DNA from: Anaerolineales bacterium | Lineage (GTDB): Bacteria; Chloroflexota; Anaerolineae; Anaerolineales; UBA11579 | DNA: 64,000 nt | Direction: 5' to 3' | Assembly (NCBI GenBank): GCA_019637755.1 | Contig: JAHBVC010000001.1 | Span: 186,001 to 250,000, forward strand | Shown: one piece after another, positions 7,421-15,407 of the stretch | Layout: each line of letters starts with the position of its first letter | How positions within the stretch are numbered: the first letter of the stretch is position 1 | Notes under the pieces: model-generated | What the model was told of the DNA's origin: nothing | Seen by the model: only the letters and a program-made list of their open reading frames with translations | Database searches by the model: none | Translations under genes and position numbers: made by a program

Positions 7421-8878
7421 TTAGCGGCGAGCCGTTTTCTTCGCCGCCGTCTTCTTGGCAGCCGTCTTCTTACCAGCCGCTTTCTTGACTGCGGTAGCCT
7501 TGCTAGCCGCGACCTTGCTCTCCCCCTCAGGAGCGAAGATGAGGAACACTGCATTCAACAGGATGCCGAGCACCGCCGCAGTGGCGATGGCGGGCAGGCC
7601 GCTGGGGAAGATTCCCTGCAGGAACGGAATGGGCAGGAAACCACCCGCATAGCCGATGTTGCCGCCGATACCCACCACCATGATGGTGGCGCCTACGGCC
7701 AGGTTGCGCGGGTCAAACATGCTGACCTTGTGCTCCTGCATCAGGGCGATGCCTTGCATACCAATCACACCGAACAGGTAGATGGCCAGGCCACCACTCA
7801 CCGCCAGGGGCACCGCGCTCACCAGCGCAGCCAGCTTGCCGACGAAGGCCAGCAGGATCGACAGCACACCCGCGGCGATCAAGGCCGGGCCGGAGTAGTT
7901 GCGCGTAATCGCCATCAGCGAGTTGTTCTCGCCATAGTTGGTACCCGCGGTAGCGCCAAACAAACCGTTGATGGCATCGCCCACACCGTCCAACACCAGG
8001 TTGAAGCCAATGTTCTTGTCCAACTCGTAGGGCTTGGCCTTGCGCTCCGCCGCGAAGCGGTCCACATATAGGCTGATCTGATACAGGTGAGCCGTGGATT
8101 CAGGAATGGTAGCGATCGCCATGATAGCAATGCTAAACACCGCTGTAGCCACGAACGCGCCACTGAAAATGGGAGCGGTCAGGTGCGGCATATCAAACAG
8201 CGGAGCTGCCGCCACGCCACCGAAGTTCACTGAGCCGGGCGCAATCAAGCCAGAGATCAGCATACCGGCAACTGCACCGAGCAACACGGGCAGCATGCCC
8301 AGGAAGCCCCGGTTCTGCAGATAGACCGAGAACAGGATGGTAAGCACCAGTGTCGCGATGGAGACGCCCCAGTTAGCAGAAGCCATATCCAGCGCAGCGA
8401 AGGCGAGACCGAAACCGATGATGGCGGCCACAGAGCCCGTCACCACCGGAGGCAACACCTTATCCAGCGCACTCTTGCCGAGGGCGCGGATGATGAAACC
8501 GATGACGATGTTGAGCAAACCGGTAACAATGATGCCGGCCTGCATCGTGCCGATCACTGCATCGGGCGCAGCAACGCCGAACTCCGGCGCCGCGCCGGTC
8601 ATCGCGCTCACCACAGCCACGTAGGCGGCGATGTAGCTGAAGCTGGAGCCATAGAACAGCGGAATGAACTTGCCGATGCCCATCTTCGACAGGATCAGCG
8701 CCACGATGGTGGAAACGCCGGAAGCGAACAAGACGGTGTTGACGTGGAAGCCACACAAAGCAGCCACCAAAACGGTGGCCGGAAACATGGTGAGGACGTG
8801 CTGGAAACCTAAAAGAATAAGTTGCCCCACAGGTGGGGTTTCATTGGGCAGGTAGCCCATACGTTGATTAGCAGCCAT
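7421..8878 (-). CDS. NCS2 family purine/pyrimidine permease with Lys/Ala-rich C-terminal tail
   Basis: The 485-residue hydrophobic protein matches the UraA/xanthine-uracil permease family: N-terminal P-P-V-G-Q-L-I-L-L-G-F-Q-H, a S-T-A-H-L-Y-Q-I-S motif in the middle (PES-T-A-H) and G-T-N-Y-G-E-N-N-S, typical of the substrate region. It would import uracil, xanthine or urate by proton symport. The last 30 or so residues are a KKAAGKKTAAKK-type basic tail, like bacterial histone H1-like tails and very unusual for this transporter. The convergent catabolic operon suggests the cargo feeds that pathway. A GAGGAG Shine-Dalgarno precedes the start. Confidence 0.93.
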   Translation of the reverse strand: MAANQRMGYLPNETPPVGQLILLGFQHVLTMFPATVLVAALCGFHVNTVLFASGVSTIVALILSKMGIGKFIPLFYGSSFSYIAAYVAVVSAMTGAAPEFGVAAPDAVIGTMQAGIIVTGLLNIVIGFIIRALGKSALDKVLPPVVTGSVAAIIGFGLAFAALDMASANWGVSIATLVLTILFSVYLQNRGFLGMLPVLLGAVAGMLISGLIAPGSVNFGGVAAAPLFDMPHLTAPIFSGAFVATAVFSIAIMAIATIPESTAHLYQISLYVDRFAAERKAKPYELDKNIGFNLVLDGVGDAINGLFGATAGTNYGENNSLMAITRNYSGPALIAAGVLSILLAFVGKLAALVSAVPLAVSGGLAIYLFGVIGMQGIALMQEHKVSMFDPRNLAVGATIMVVGIGGNIGYAGGFLPIPFLQGIFPSGLPAIATAAVLGILLNAVFLIFAPEGESKVAASKATAVKKAAGKKTAAKKTAAKKTARR

Positions 8879-8927
8879 ATACTCTCCTCATCGACTAAAA
8901 AATAAAAGCGGGATTGCGGGTAGGAAA

Positions 8928-8987
8928 GACAGTATGCAAAACGCCCCCAGGCACCTCCTTTTCGATAAAGAAGTCCGACATACTGCA
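8928..8987 (-). promoter_or_regulatory. Candidate structured leader of the NCS2 permease mRNA
   Basis: On the minus strand CAGTATG (8979-8985) pairs with CATACTG (8930-8936). Between them CTTCTTT and AAAGGAG can form an inner stem, leaving a G-rich bulge. The element lies about 50 nt upstream of the permease start. It does not match the classical guanine/adenine riboswitch. It could be a small purine-sensing element or a chance fold. Confidence 0.3.
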
Positions 8988-9045
8988 GATTTACAACCCA
9001 CAGATTCGCCAAAAGCTACGCGCCAAAATCATAGAATATTTGACC

Positions 9046-9051
9046 TATAAT
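9046..9051 (+). promoter_or_regulatory. -10 box (TATAAT) giving a leaderless CoA-transferase mRNA
   Basis: TATAAT ends 6 nt before the ATG at 9058, so the predicted transcription start falls on or next to the start codon. Confidence 0.7.
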
Positions 9052-9057
9052 GGGGCC

Positions 9058-10263
9058 ATGACCTCACCTACACCCGGCCTGCTACAAGGCATCCGCATCC
9101 TCGATCTCACCCGTGTGCTGGCTGGCCCCTACTGCACCATGCTGCTCGGTGACATGGGGGCGGATGTCATCAAAGTAGAGGCGCCCGATAAAGGCGACGA
9201 TACCCGCCAATGGGGCCCGCCCTTCACCGCCAGCGGCATGTCGGCCTATTTCATCTCCGCCAATCGCAACAAGCGCAGCCTGACCCTGAACCTGAAGCAT
9301 GCCGAAGGCCTGGCCATCCTGCGCCAGCTCATCGCCACCTGCGACGTGCTCGTGGAGAATTTCAAGCCCGGCACCCTGGAACGCCTGGGGCTCAGCTACG
9401 CCGCCCTGCAGGCCCTACGCCCCGACATCATCTACTGCACGATCAGCGGCTACGGCTACACCGGGCCGGATAGCACCCAGCCCGGCTACGACTTCATGGC
9501 CCAGGCCCGCGGCGGCCTGATGAGCATCACCGGCCCGGCCGATGGCGAGCCGGTGCGCGTGGGCTTGGCCATCGCCGATCTGCTCTCTGGCATTTATGCG
9601 TGCAATGCGATTACCGCCGCGCTTTTCGCACGCGAACGCCAAAAAACCGGGCAGCGCATCGATATTGCGCTGTTCGATGCCCAAGTGGGCACGCTTTCCT
9701 ACGTAGCCAGCAACTATCTCATCTCCGGCCAGCCGCCCAAACGCTACGGCAACGGCCATCCCAACATCGTGCCCTACCAATCGTTCAAAGCCAGCGATGG
9801 CTACTTTGCCTTTGCCAGCGGCAATGACGGCCAGTGGCAAAAATTCTGCGCTGCCGCCCGCCGCCCAGAATTGGCCACAGACCCGCGCTTTGCCAGCAAC
9901 CCCCAGCGCGTTGAGCACCGCCAGGCGCTGATTGCCCTCTTGGAAGAGCTGTTCGCTACCCGCCCCGTGGCCGCGTGGCTGGCGCTGTGCGCCGAAGCGG
10001 GCATCCCCGCTGGGCCAATCAACACGATCGACCAGGTCTTTCAGGATCCACAGGTGCTCGCCCGCGAGATGGTCTGGCACACTGCGCTTACCAGCGGCGA
10101 GCCTATCGATCTGCTGGCCTCACCGCTGAAAGTGCCCACCAGCCCGATGCAGCTGCGCTATCCTCCGCCCGCGCTCGGCGAACACACCACCACCATCCTG
10201 CACGATGAGCTTGGCCTGGCGGAAGAAGCCATCACTGCGCTTAAAGACAGCGGTGCCATCTAA
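9058..10263 (+). CDS. CaiB/BaiF family class III CoA-transferase
   Basis: The 401-residue protein has the family start I-R-I-L-D-L-T-R-V-L-A-G-P-Y, then G-A-D-V-I-K-V-E, and Y-D-F-M-A-Q-A-R-G-G-L-M-S-I-T-G at about residues 142-157, whose Asp corresponds to the catalytic Asp of formyl-CoA transferase. Enzymes of this family move CoA between carboxylic acids such as formate, oxalate, succinate, carnitine or aromatic acids. A longer in-frame start at 8914 exists, but the TATAAT box at 9046 and family N-terminus favour 9058. No neighbouring gene reveals the acid; an oxalate link to region 1 is possible but unproven. Confidence 0.9.
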   Translation: MTSPTPGLLQGIRILDLTRVLAGPYCTMLLGDMGADVIKVEAPDKGDDTRQWGPPFTASGMSAYFISANRNKRSLTLNLKHAEGLAILRQLIATCDVLVENFKPGTLERLGLSYAALQALRPDIIYCTISGYGYTGPDSTQPGYDFMAQARGGLMSITGPADGEPVRVGLAIADLLSGIYACNAITAALFARERQKTGQRIDIALFDAQVGTLSYVASNYLISGQPPKRYGNGHPNIVPYQSFKASDGYFAFASGNDGQWQKFCAAARRPELATDPRFASNPQRVEHRQALIALLEELFATRPVAAWLALCAEAGIPAGPINTIDQVFQDPQVLAREMVWHTALTSGEPIDLLASPLKVPTSPMQLRYPPPALGEHTTTILHDELGLAEEAITALKDSGAI

Positions 10264-10297
10264 GCTCTCCCTAAGTGGCTATACGCAATCCAGCCGT

Positions 10298-11521
10298 ATG
10301 CACGCTGAGACGCTCCCCCCGCAACGCACCATCATCCACCTTGACCTGGATGCGTTCTTCTGCGCCGTGGAAGAGCTGCGCGACCCCACGCTGCGTGGCA
10401 AGCCCTTCGCCGTGGGCGGCAGCCCCGAGGGGCGCGGCGTTGTAGCCTCATGCTCCTATGCGGCACGCAAGTTCGGCATTCACTCCGCCATGCCGATGGC
10501 CCGCGCCCTGCGCCTGTGCCCCCAACTGATCGTGGTGCGCCACCACTTCCGTGATTACAGCGATCTCTCCGGCAAAGTGATGGATGTCCTCGGCAGCTAT
10601 TCGGATAGCGTACAGCCTATCTCCATCGATGAAGCCTTCATTGATATCAGCCACCTGCCGCAGCCTGGCATCGTCTACGCCCGCCAATTGCAGGCCCAAA
10701 TTCGCGATCATTTGCACCTACCCTCCTCGCTGGGTGTGGCCAGCAACAAACTGGTGGCCAAGGTAGCCACTAACGTTGGCAAGGCCAGCATGAAAACTGG
10801 CAACTATCCCTTTGCCATCCAGGTGGTGCCGCCCGGCGAGGAAGCCGCCTTCCTGGCGCCGCTGCCCAGCGACGCGCTGTGGGGCATCGGCCCCAAAACC
10901 GCCGAGCGCCTGGCACGTCTCGGCATGCACACGGTTGGCGATATCGCCCGCTATCCGCTGCATGAGATGCTGCGCCTGTTCGGCCAAACCGGCTCCTCTT
11001 TGCATTTCCGCGCCCAAGGCATTGACGATAGCCCGGTGCACGTCAGCCACGAAACCAAATCGATCAGCCACGAAGAAACTTTCGCCCGTGATACCAATCT
11101 TGAAAGCGAACTGCTGGCGGTGCTGCACGAACACAGTCTCTCGATCAGCAAGCAGTTGCGCAAACAAAATCTACAATGCAACACCGTGGCGATCAAGATC
11201 CGTTGGCCAGATTTCACAAAGATCAGCCGCCAACTGACCCTGCCCGAGCCTACCGACGATGCCAGCCTGATCGAGCAGGCTGCCCGTAAACTGTGGCTGG
11301 CCCACTGGAAGCCCGGCCGCAAAGTGCGCCTGCTGGGTGTGCGCGCCAGCAACCTGGCGCCGCCCAGCTTCCAGCCCAAGCTCTGGGATTGGGACCCGAA
11401 GGAGCATGAGAAGCAGGAACGCCTGGATGCCGCACTCAAAAGCGTGCAGGCGCGCTTTGGCGCCACCAGCCTCACCCGCGCCAGCGGCTTGGCGCCGCGC
11501 AAAGGTAAGCCGCAGCCATGA
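10298..11521 (+). CDS. dinB: DNA polymerase IV (Y-family translesion polymerase)
   Basis: The 407-residue protein has the Y-family metal motif H-L-D-L-D-A-F-F near residue 17, Y-A-A-R-K-F-G-I for the nucleotide site, and S-I-D-E-A-F-I-D-I-S with the catalytic Asp-Glu pair. The little-finger domain follows. It copies past damaged template bases. The start at 10298 matches the family N-terminus; upstream in-frame codons overlap the CoA-transferase. TATACG lies 12 nt upstream. The stop overlaps the next gene's start (ATGATG), so the two are co-translated. Confidence 0.93.
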   Translation: MHAETLPPQRTIIHLDLDAFFCAVEELRDPTLRGKPFAVGGSPEGRGVVASCSYAARKFGIHSAMPMARALRLCPQLIVVRHHFRDYSDLSGKVMDVLGSYSDSVQPISIDEAFIDISHLPQPGIVYARQLQAQIRDHLHLPSSLGVASNKLVAKVATNVGKASMKTGNYPFAIQVVPPGEEAAFLAPLPSDALWGIGPKTAERLARLGMHTVGDIARYPLHEMLRLFGQTGSSLHFRAQGIDDSPVHVSHETKSISHEETFARDTNLESELLAVLHEHSLSISKQLRKQNLQCNTVAIKIRWPDFTKISRQLTLPEPTDDASLIEQAARKLWLAHWKPGRKVRLLGVRASNLAPPSFQPKLWDWDPKEHEKQERLDAALKSVQARFGATSLTRASGLAPRKGKPQP

Positions 11522-12228
11522 TGCAGCCGGGTACCCACATCGGCACGCTCACCGAGCAAAGCCTGCACGCTGGACTGAAGCGCTGGCTGGCCCAGCCCGG
11601 CGATGCCTTCGAGCAACGCATGGATGGCTACCAGATCGATATTGTGCGCGGCCGCTTGCTGATCGAGATCCAGACCGCTAACTTCAGTGCGCTCAAAACC
11701 AAGCTCGCGCGCCTGCTCGAGAAGCACAAAGTGGTGCTGGTGCACCCAATTGCCGAGGCCAAATGGATCGTGCGCGAAAACAAACGCGGCAAGCTGCTCA
11801 GCCGGCGCAAATCGCCCAAGCACGGGCGCATTGAAAACTTATTCGACGAGCTGCTCTATATCCCCCAGTTTGTCAGCCACCCCAATTTCAGTTGCATGGC
11901 CGTCTTCACCCAGCAAGAGGAGATCTGGCGCGATGACGGGCGCGGCAGTTGGACGCGCAAGCATTGGAGCATCGCCGATCGCCGCCTGCTAGAAGTCACC
12001 GGCAGCCACCGCTTTCGTGATCTGAAGGATTTTCAGCGCCTGATCCCCAAGGAGCTGGCTACGCCTTTTACCCACAAGCAATTGGCCGCGGCGCGCAACA
12101 TTCCCCTATGGCAAAGCACGCGCATGAGTTACTGTCTGCGCAAAATGGGCGCCCTGGAGAGCGTAGGCAAGGATGGCCGCACCCTGCTGCTTGCCCCCGT
12201 CGATATCAAGCAGCGGCCGCGGCGCTAA
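11518..12228 (+). CDS. Uncharacterised protein, candidate PD-(D/E)XK-type nuclease with C-terminal winged-helix-like region
   Basis: The 236-residue protein is not assigned to a named family here. Residues 38-55 read D-I-V-x5-L-I-E-I-Q-T, matching the D-x(n)-(E/D)-x-(K/Q) core of PD-(D/E)XK nucleases with Gln in place of Lys. The C-terminal 70 residues (F-T-H-K-Q-L-A-x... to G-R-T-L-L-L) look like a helix-turn-helix with a wing. It overlaps polymerase IV by 4 nt, which suggests a DNA-repair or damage-tolerance partner. The nuclease call is inference from a short motif. Confidence 0.6.
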   Translation: MMQPGTHIGTLTEQSLHAGLKRWLAQPGDAFEQRMDGYQIDIVRGRLLIEIQTANFSALKTKLARLLEKHKVVLVHPIAEAKWIVRENKRGKLLSRRKSPKHGRIENLFDELLYIPQFVSHPNFSCMAVFTQQEEIWRDDGRGSWTRKHWSIADRRLLEVTGSHRFRDLKDFQRLIPKELATPFTHKQLAAARNIPLWQSTRMSYCLRKMGALESVGKDGRTLLLAPVDIKQRPRR

Positions 12229-12911
12229 TTCAACTCCCCGTACAAAACCCACGGCCCCACAAGAACACCGACAAAGGCATCATTTGCCAAGCGTTGCGCC
12301 TCTTCGAGCGGCATGCCTTCGGGTTGCGCTACGATCGCATAGCCGCCTGAATTTTCCATCTGGTAGCACTCGATCTCGATCCCCGTGCCTTGTAGCTTGC
12401 TGCGCGCCGCAGGGCAATCGATATTCTCGCTACGCGAAGTTTCCAGGCGCGGCACGGTCACGCGCACTTCCCCAGGCGCGGCAGAAACGGCATACGGAAA
12501 GCTCACCGCGTCACAGCGCTGCGCAGCTTTACCGCTCTCATCGTAGCGGTACTCGAGCAACGCCCAATAGCTGGCCTGGATCGTGCTACCACCAATACTA
12601 AGTTAGCTACGGCTCAGGTTCCAATCGTCCTCAGAGATTCGCGCAAAGCAAATATCCACCAGCACCGCACCGTTCTCCCTACGCCAGTTGGAGGCCTCAA
12701 TGGCGACGCCATTCACTTCGGCAGTGTAGCCAGCCGCGCTGTGCGTTGCATCCAGTTCGCGGCCAGCGGGTGGCTGCGGCAAAGACGTAGGGCTAGCAGG
12801 CCTCAGCACATAACCTCTGCCAAGCAAAGCAATGACAACTACAACCGTGAAGGTTGTTAAAAGAATGCCTATCCTACCCAGAACGGATTTATCGTTAATC
12901 CCAGACTCCAT
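12225..12911 (-). pseudogene. Membrane-anchored Chloroflexota-type protein broken by an in-frame TAA
   Basis: Two ORFs (12603-12911 and 12225-12560) lie in the same frame and are separated only by a TAA at 12603-12605. Codons on both sides of the stop continue sensibly (W-N-L-S-R-S, stop, L-S-I-G-G-S-T-I-Q). The full 228-codon frame has an N-terminal transmembrane helix (about residues 12-32) and ends with C-Y-Q-M-E-N-S-G-G-Y ... G-P-W-V-L-Y. I recall that ending from secreted or anchored proteins of Anaerolineae. One point mutation would disable it; a sequencing error or readthrough are alternatives. It converges with the upstream gene, overlapping by 4 nt. Confidence 0.7.
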
Positions 12912-13053
12912 TCACAGTCAGGTACTATATCGGGCCAGTGCGATGGCCGCGTGTGTTGCAAATACGTTATCCAGTTCCCCACTCAGCGTCAATCAACAAA
13001 TGTACTGAAGCGGCCGCGCACAAACGCGGCCGTCAGCACCCGCTTAGGCAAAC

Positions 13054-13080
13054 AAAAATCGGCCCCTAGGGCCGATTTCA
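13054..13080 (-). terminator. Terminator of the hisS/tRNA-His unit
   Basis: AAATCGGCCC (13056-13065) and GGGCCGATTT (13069-13078) form a 10-bp stem. On the minus strand it is followed by TTTTTGTT, just after the tRNA 3' end. Confidence 0.85.
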
Positions 13081-13087
13081 TTCTTAC

Positions 13088-13164
13088 TGGGGTGGATGAC
13101 GGGACTTGAACCCGCAACCACCGCATCCACAGTGCGGTGCTCTGCCGATTGAGCTACATCCACC
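13088..13164 (-). tRNA. tRNA-His (anticodon GUG)
   Basis: The minus strand folds as a tRNA: acceptor GTGGATG pairs with CATCCAC, the anticodon stem CCGCA/TGCGG holds the loop CTGTGGA with GTG, and the T-arm contains GGTTCAAGTCC. An extra G at the 5' end (G-1) faces discriminator C73, the identity element for histidyl-tRNA synthetase. The 3' CCA is encoded. It sits 39 nt downstream of hisS on the same strand, so tRNA and cognate synthetase are likely co-transcribed. Confidence 0.96.
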
Positions 13165-13203
13165 AAGAAGGCGCTATTTTATCACGAAGGCTACCTGAAC
13201 GCG

Positions 13204-14469
13204 CTACTTCAGCGCACCGCGCAACATCTCCACCAGCCCCACACGCGGCACGCTGTGTTGCTCGCCGTTACGCAGATCCTTAACGCTCACCACGCCTTGC
13301 GCCTGTTCATCCGGCCCTTGCACCAGCACCAGCTTGGCGCCGCTGCGGTCGGCTTGCTTGAATTGCTTCTGCAACTTATCGGCTTGCAAATGGCTGGTGA
13401 CGCGCAGCCCGGCCTGGCGCAGCTCGGCGCCCAGCGCCAGGGCCTCCGCCAGCCCCGCTTCGTCAAACACGGTCACGTAGATCGGCGCCCGCCCGCTCAG
13501 ATCTGGCGCGTGGCCCAGCGCCTGCAACAGCAGGCTGATCACCACGTTGCCCACGGCGAAGCCCACTGCCGGCAGCGGCTCGCCGCCCACCGCGTTGACC
13601 AAGTCGTTGTAGCGCCCGCCGCCAAAGATGGCGCGGAACTCCCCGGCGGTGTCCCAGGCTTCCAGCACCGTGCCAGTGTAATAATCCAGCCCGCGGATGA
13701 TGTGCGGGGCATAGCGCACGTACTCCGCTACGCCCTGCGCCTCAACCGCACGGAAGAAGCGCTGCAACGATTCAGATTTTTGCCACAGCGCAGCATTGGC
13801 CAACAGCTTCTCAACCCCCAGCAATTGCGCCGCATCCAGGCCCAGCTCTTTGCCGCGTGTTTGCCAGGCTTCCGCACTCAGCTTGTCGCGGCGGTCGATC
13901 AGTCCAAACACTTCGCTGCGCAACGCACCGGCGATCCCCAGCGTTTCCAACTCCGCTTGCATCAACTGGCGATTGTTGACCAGAATCTGCGCTTCTCCGC
14001 TGCCCAGGCCGATCGTCTTGAGGAAGCTGGCAGCGATGGTAGCCAGCTCAGCGTCAGCTTCAGGCGAATCCTCGCCCACCATGTCAATGTTCCACTGGAA
14101 GAATTCGCGCGTGCGCCCCTTCTGCGGTTTCTCGTAACGCCAAAACGGGCCAAACGACCACCAGCGCAGCGGATAGGTCAGTTGGCGTTGGCGGCTGGCC
14201 ACCATGCGCGCCAGCGTAGGGGTCAGCTCCGGGCGCAAGGTGATGCGCTCGCCGCCGCGGTCCTCAAACACGTAGGACTGCTTCTCCACCAACTCGGCGC
14301 CGGATTTAGCCGCATACAGCTCAAAGCGCTCCAAAAACGGGCCATCGTATTCTTGATAGCCGAACGATTCCGACACCTGGCGCATCTTGGCATACAGCCA
14401 GGAGCGCACCGCCATCTCTTCGGGATAATAGTCTTGCGTACCGCGTACGGCTTGAATAATGTTAGGCAT
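13204..14469 (-). CDS. hisS: Histidyl-tRNA synthetase
   Basis: The 421-residue protein is full length for class II HisRS. It shows motif 1 in the early G-T-Q-D-Y-Y-P region, motif 2 with F-x-R-Y-E-K-P-Q-x-G-R-x-R-E-F near residue 112, the His-specific R-G-L-D-Y-Y-T-G motif and the motif 3 G-G-G-R-Y-N-D-L region. The C-terminal anticodon-binding domain ends with the V-S-V-K-D-L-R-N-G-E-Q type segment. It charges tRNA-His, whose gene lies immediately downstream. TATAAT ends 6 nt before the ATG. Confidence 0.97.
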   Translation of the reverse strand: MPNIIQAVRGTQDYYPEEMAVRSWLYAKMRQVSESFGYQEYDGPFLERFELYAAKSGAELVEKQSYVFEDRGGERITLRPELTPTLARMVASRQRQLTYPLRWWSFGPFWRYEKPQKGRTREFFQWNIDMVGEDSPEADAELATIAASFLKTIGLGSGEAQILVNNRQLMQAELETLGIAGALRSEVFGLIDRRDKLSAEAWQTRGKELGLDAAQLLGVEKLLANAALWQKSESLQRFFRAVEAQGVAEYVRYAPHIIRGLDYYTGTVLEAWDTAGEFRAIFGGGRYNDLVNAVGGEPLPAVGFAVGNVVISLLLQALGHAPDLSGRAPIYVTVFDEAGLAEALALGAELRQAGLRVTSHLQADKLQKQFKQADRSGAKLVLVQGPDEQAQGVVSVKDLRNGEQHSVPRVGLVEMLRGALK

Positions 14470-14475
14470 GTGCGC

Positions 14476-14481
14476 ATTATA
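14476..14481 (-). promoter_or_regulatory. -10 box (TATAAT) of hisS, leaderless type
   Basis: TATAAT on the minus strand is separated from the hisS ATG by 6 nt (GCGCAC). Confidence 0.72.
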
Positions 14482-14564
14482 TAAGACTGGGAGAACGCAG
14501 GAACGAGATTTGAGAATAGAGATTTCGGAATCTCCGCTCTCTATCCTCTGCTTGCCAAACCCAT

Positions 14565-14570
14565 TACAAT
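14565..14570 (+). promoter_or_regulatory. -10 box (TACAAT) of exonuclease III gene, leaderless type
   Basis: TACAAT is followed by 6 nt and then the ATG at 14577. It diverges from the hisS promoter about 85 nt away. Confidence 0.62.
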
Positions 14571-14576
14571 CTACCT

Positions 14577-15344
14577 ATGAAACTGATCAGCTGGAACGTC
14601 AATGGCCTGCGCGCCCACCTCAAAAAAGATAGCTGGGCCTGGATCCATAAGCAAAAGCCAGATGTGATCTGCCTGCAAGAGATCAAGAGCAAGCCCGAGC
14701 AGCTCAGCGACGCGCAGATGGAAACGTTCAAAGGCTACACCGTCGCCTGGAACCCCGCGGAGCGCCCCGGCTACAGTGGCGTAGCCACCATGGTATCGAA
14801 GCACAGCAAAGAAGACATCATCGGCTTCGGCGTACCGAAGTTCGATGTTGAAGGCCGCGTGATCCAGACCCGCTTCGATGATTTCACCCTGCTCAACGTC
14901 TACTTCCCCAGTGGCACCACCGGCATGCAGCGCGTCACGTTCAAGCTGGAGTTTTACGAAGCGCTGCTCAAGCACATCAAGAAGCTGCACAAAGCGGGTG
15001 AGAACCTGATCCTGACCGGCGATTTCAACACCGCCTACGCCGAAATTGACCTGGCCCGCCCCAAGGACAACCAAAAAACCTCCGGCTTCATGCCCGAGGA
15101 GCGCGCCATGCTGGGTAGCTACTTTGAGGCCGGGCTGGTGGATAGCTTTCGCCACCTGTATCCCGATAAGCAGCAGTTCAGTTGGTGGACGGCGCGCTTC
15201 CCCAGCGCACGCCTCAACAACATCGGCTGGCGCCTGGATTACTTCCTCGTCTCGCAGCCCCTGCTCAAAAGGGTTAAGGACGTTACGATCTTTAGCGAGG
15301 TTACCGGCTCTGACCACTGCCCGGTGATGCTGGAGCTCAAATAA
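14577..15344 (+). CDS. xth: Exodeoxyribonuclease III / AP endonuclease
   Basis: The 255-residue protein is the normal length of the ExoIII family. It has W-N-V-N-G-L-R-A at residues 6-13, L-Q-E-I-K with the metal-binding Glu near 36, the T-G-D-F-N-T-A motif (catalytic Asp/Asn) near 147, and a final G-S-D-H-C-P-V with the catalytic His. It cuts DNA at abasic sites and trims 3' blocks during base excision repair. It is monocistronic between hisS and the P450 gene. Confidence 0.96.
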   Translation: MKLISWNVNGLRAHLKKDSWAWIHKQKPDVICLQEIKSKPEQLSDAQMETFKGYTVAWNPAERPGYSGVATMVSKHSKEDIIGFGVPKFDVEGRVIQTRFDDFTLLNVYFPSGTTGMQRVTFKLEFYEALLKHIKKLHKAGENLILTGDFNTAYAEIDLARPKDNQKTSGFMPEERAMLGSYFEAGLVDSFRHLYPDKQQFSWWTARFPSARLNNIGWRLDYFLVSQPLLKRVKDVTIFSEVTGSDHCPVMLELK

Positions 15345-15395
15345 CCGCTCGGCACTCTTAACCCAATGTTAAAGTGATAAGCTTCACAAGTGGCG

Positions 15396-15401
15396 TATAC
15401 T
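15396..15401 (+). promoter_or_regulatory. -10 box (TATACT) of the P450 gene, leaderless type
   Basis: TATACT ends 6 nt before the ATG at 15408, the same spacing as several other genes in the window. Confidence 0.68.
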
Positions 15402-15407
15402 GGCCGC

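Noticed and set aside
8928-8987. Classical purine (guanine/adenine) riboswitch
   Set aside because: There is no three-way junction or the conserved TATA and loop-loop sequences; only a generic two-stem fold remains as a candidate.
8809-9012. 67-codon minus-strand frame upstream of the permease
   Set aside because: It overlaps the permease start in another frame, lacks family features and runs through the promoter region.
13255-14484. 409-codon plus-strand frame opposite hisS
   Set aside because: hisS is complete on the other strand; the frame is low-complexity and has no start signal.
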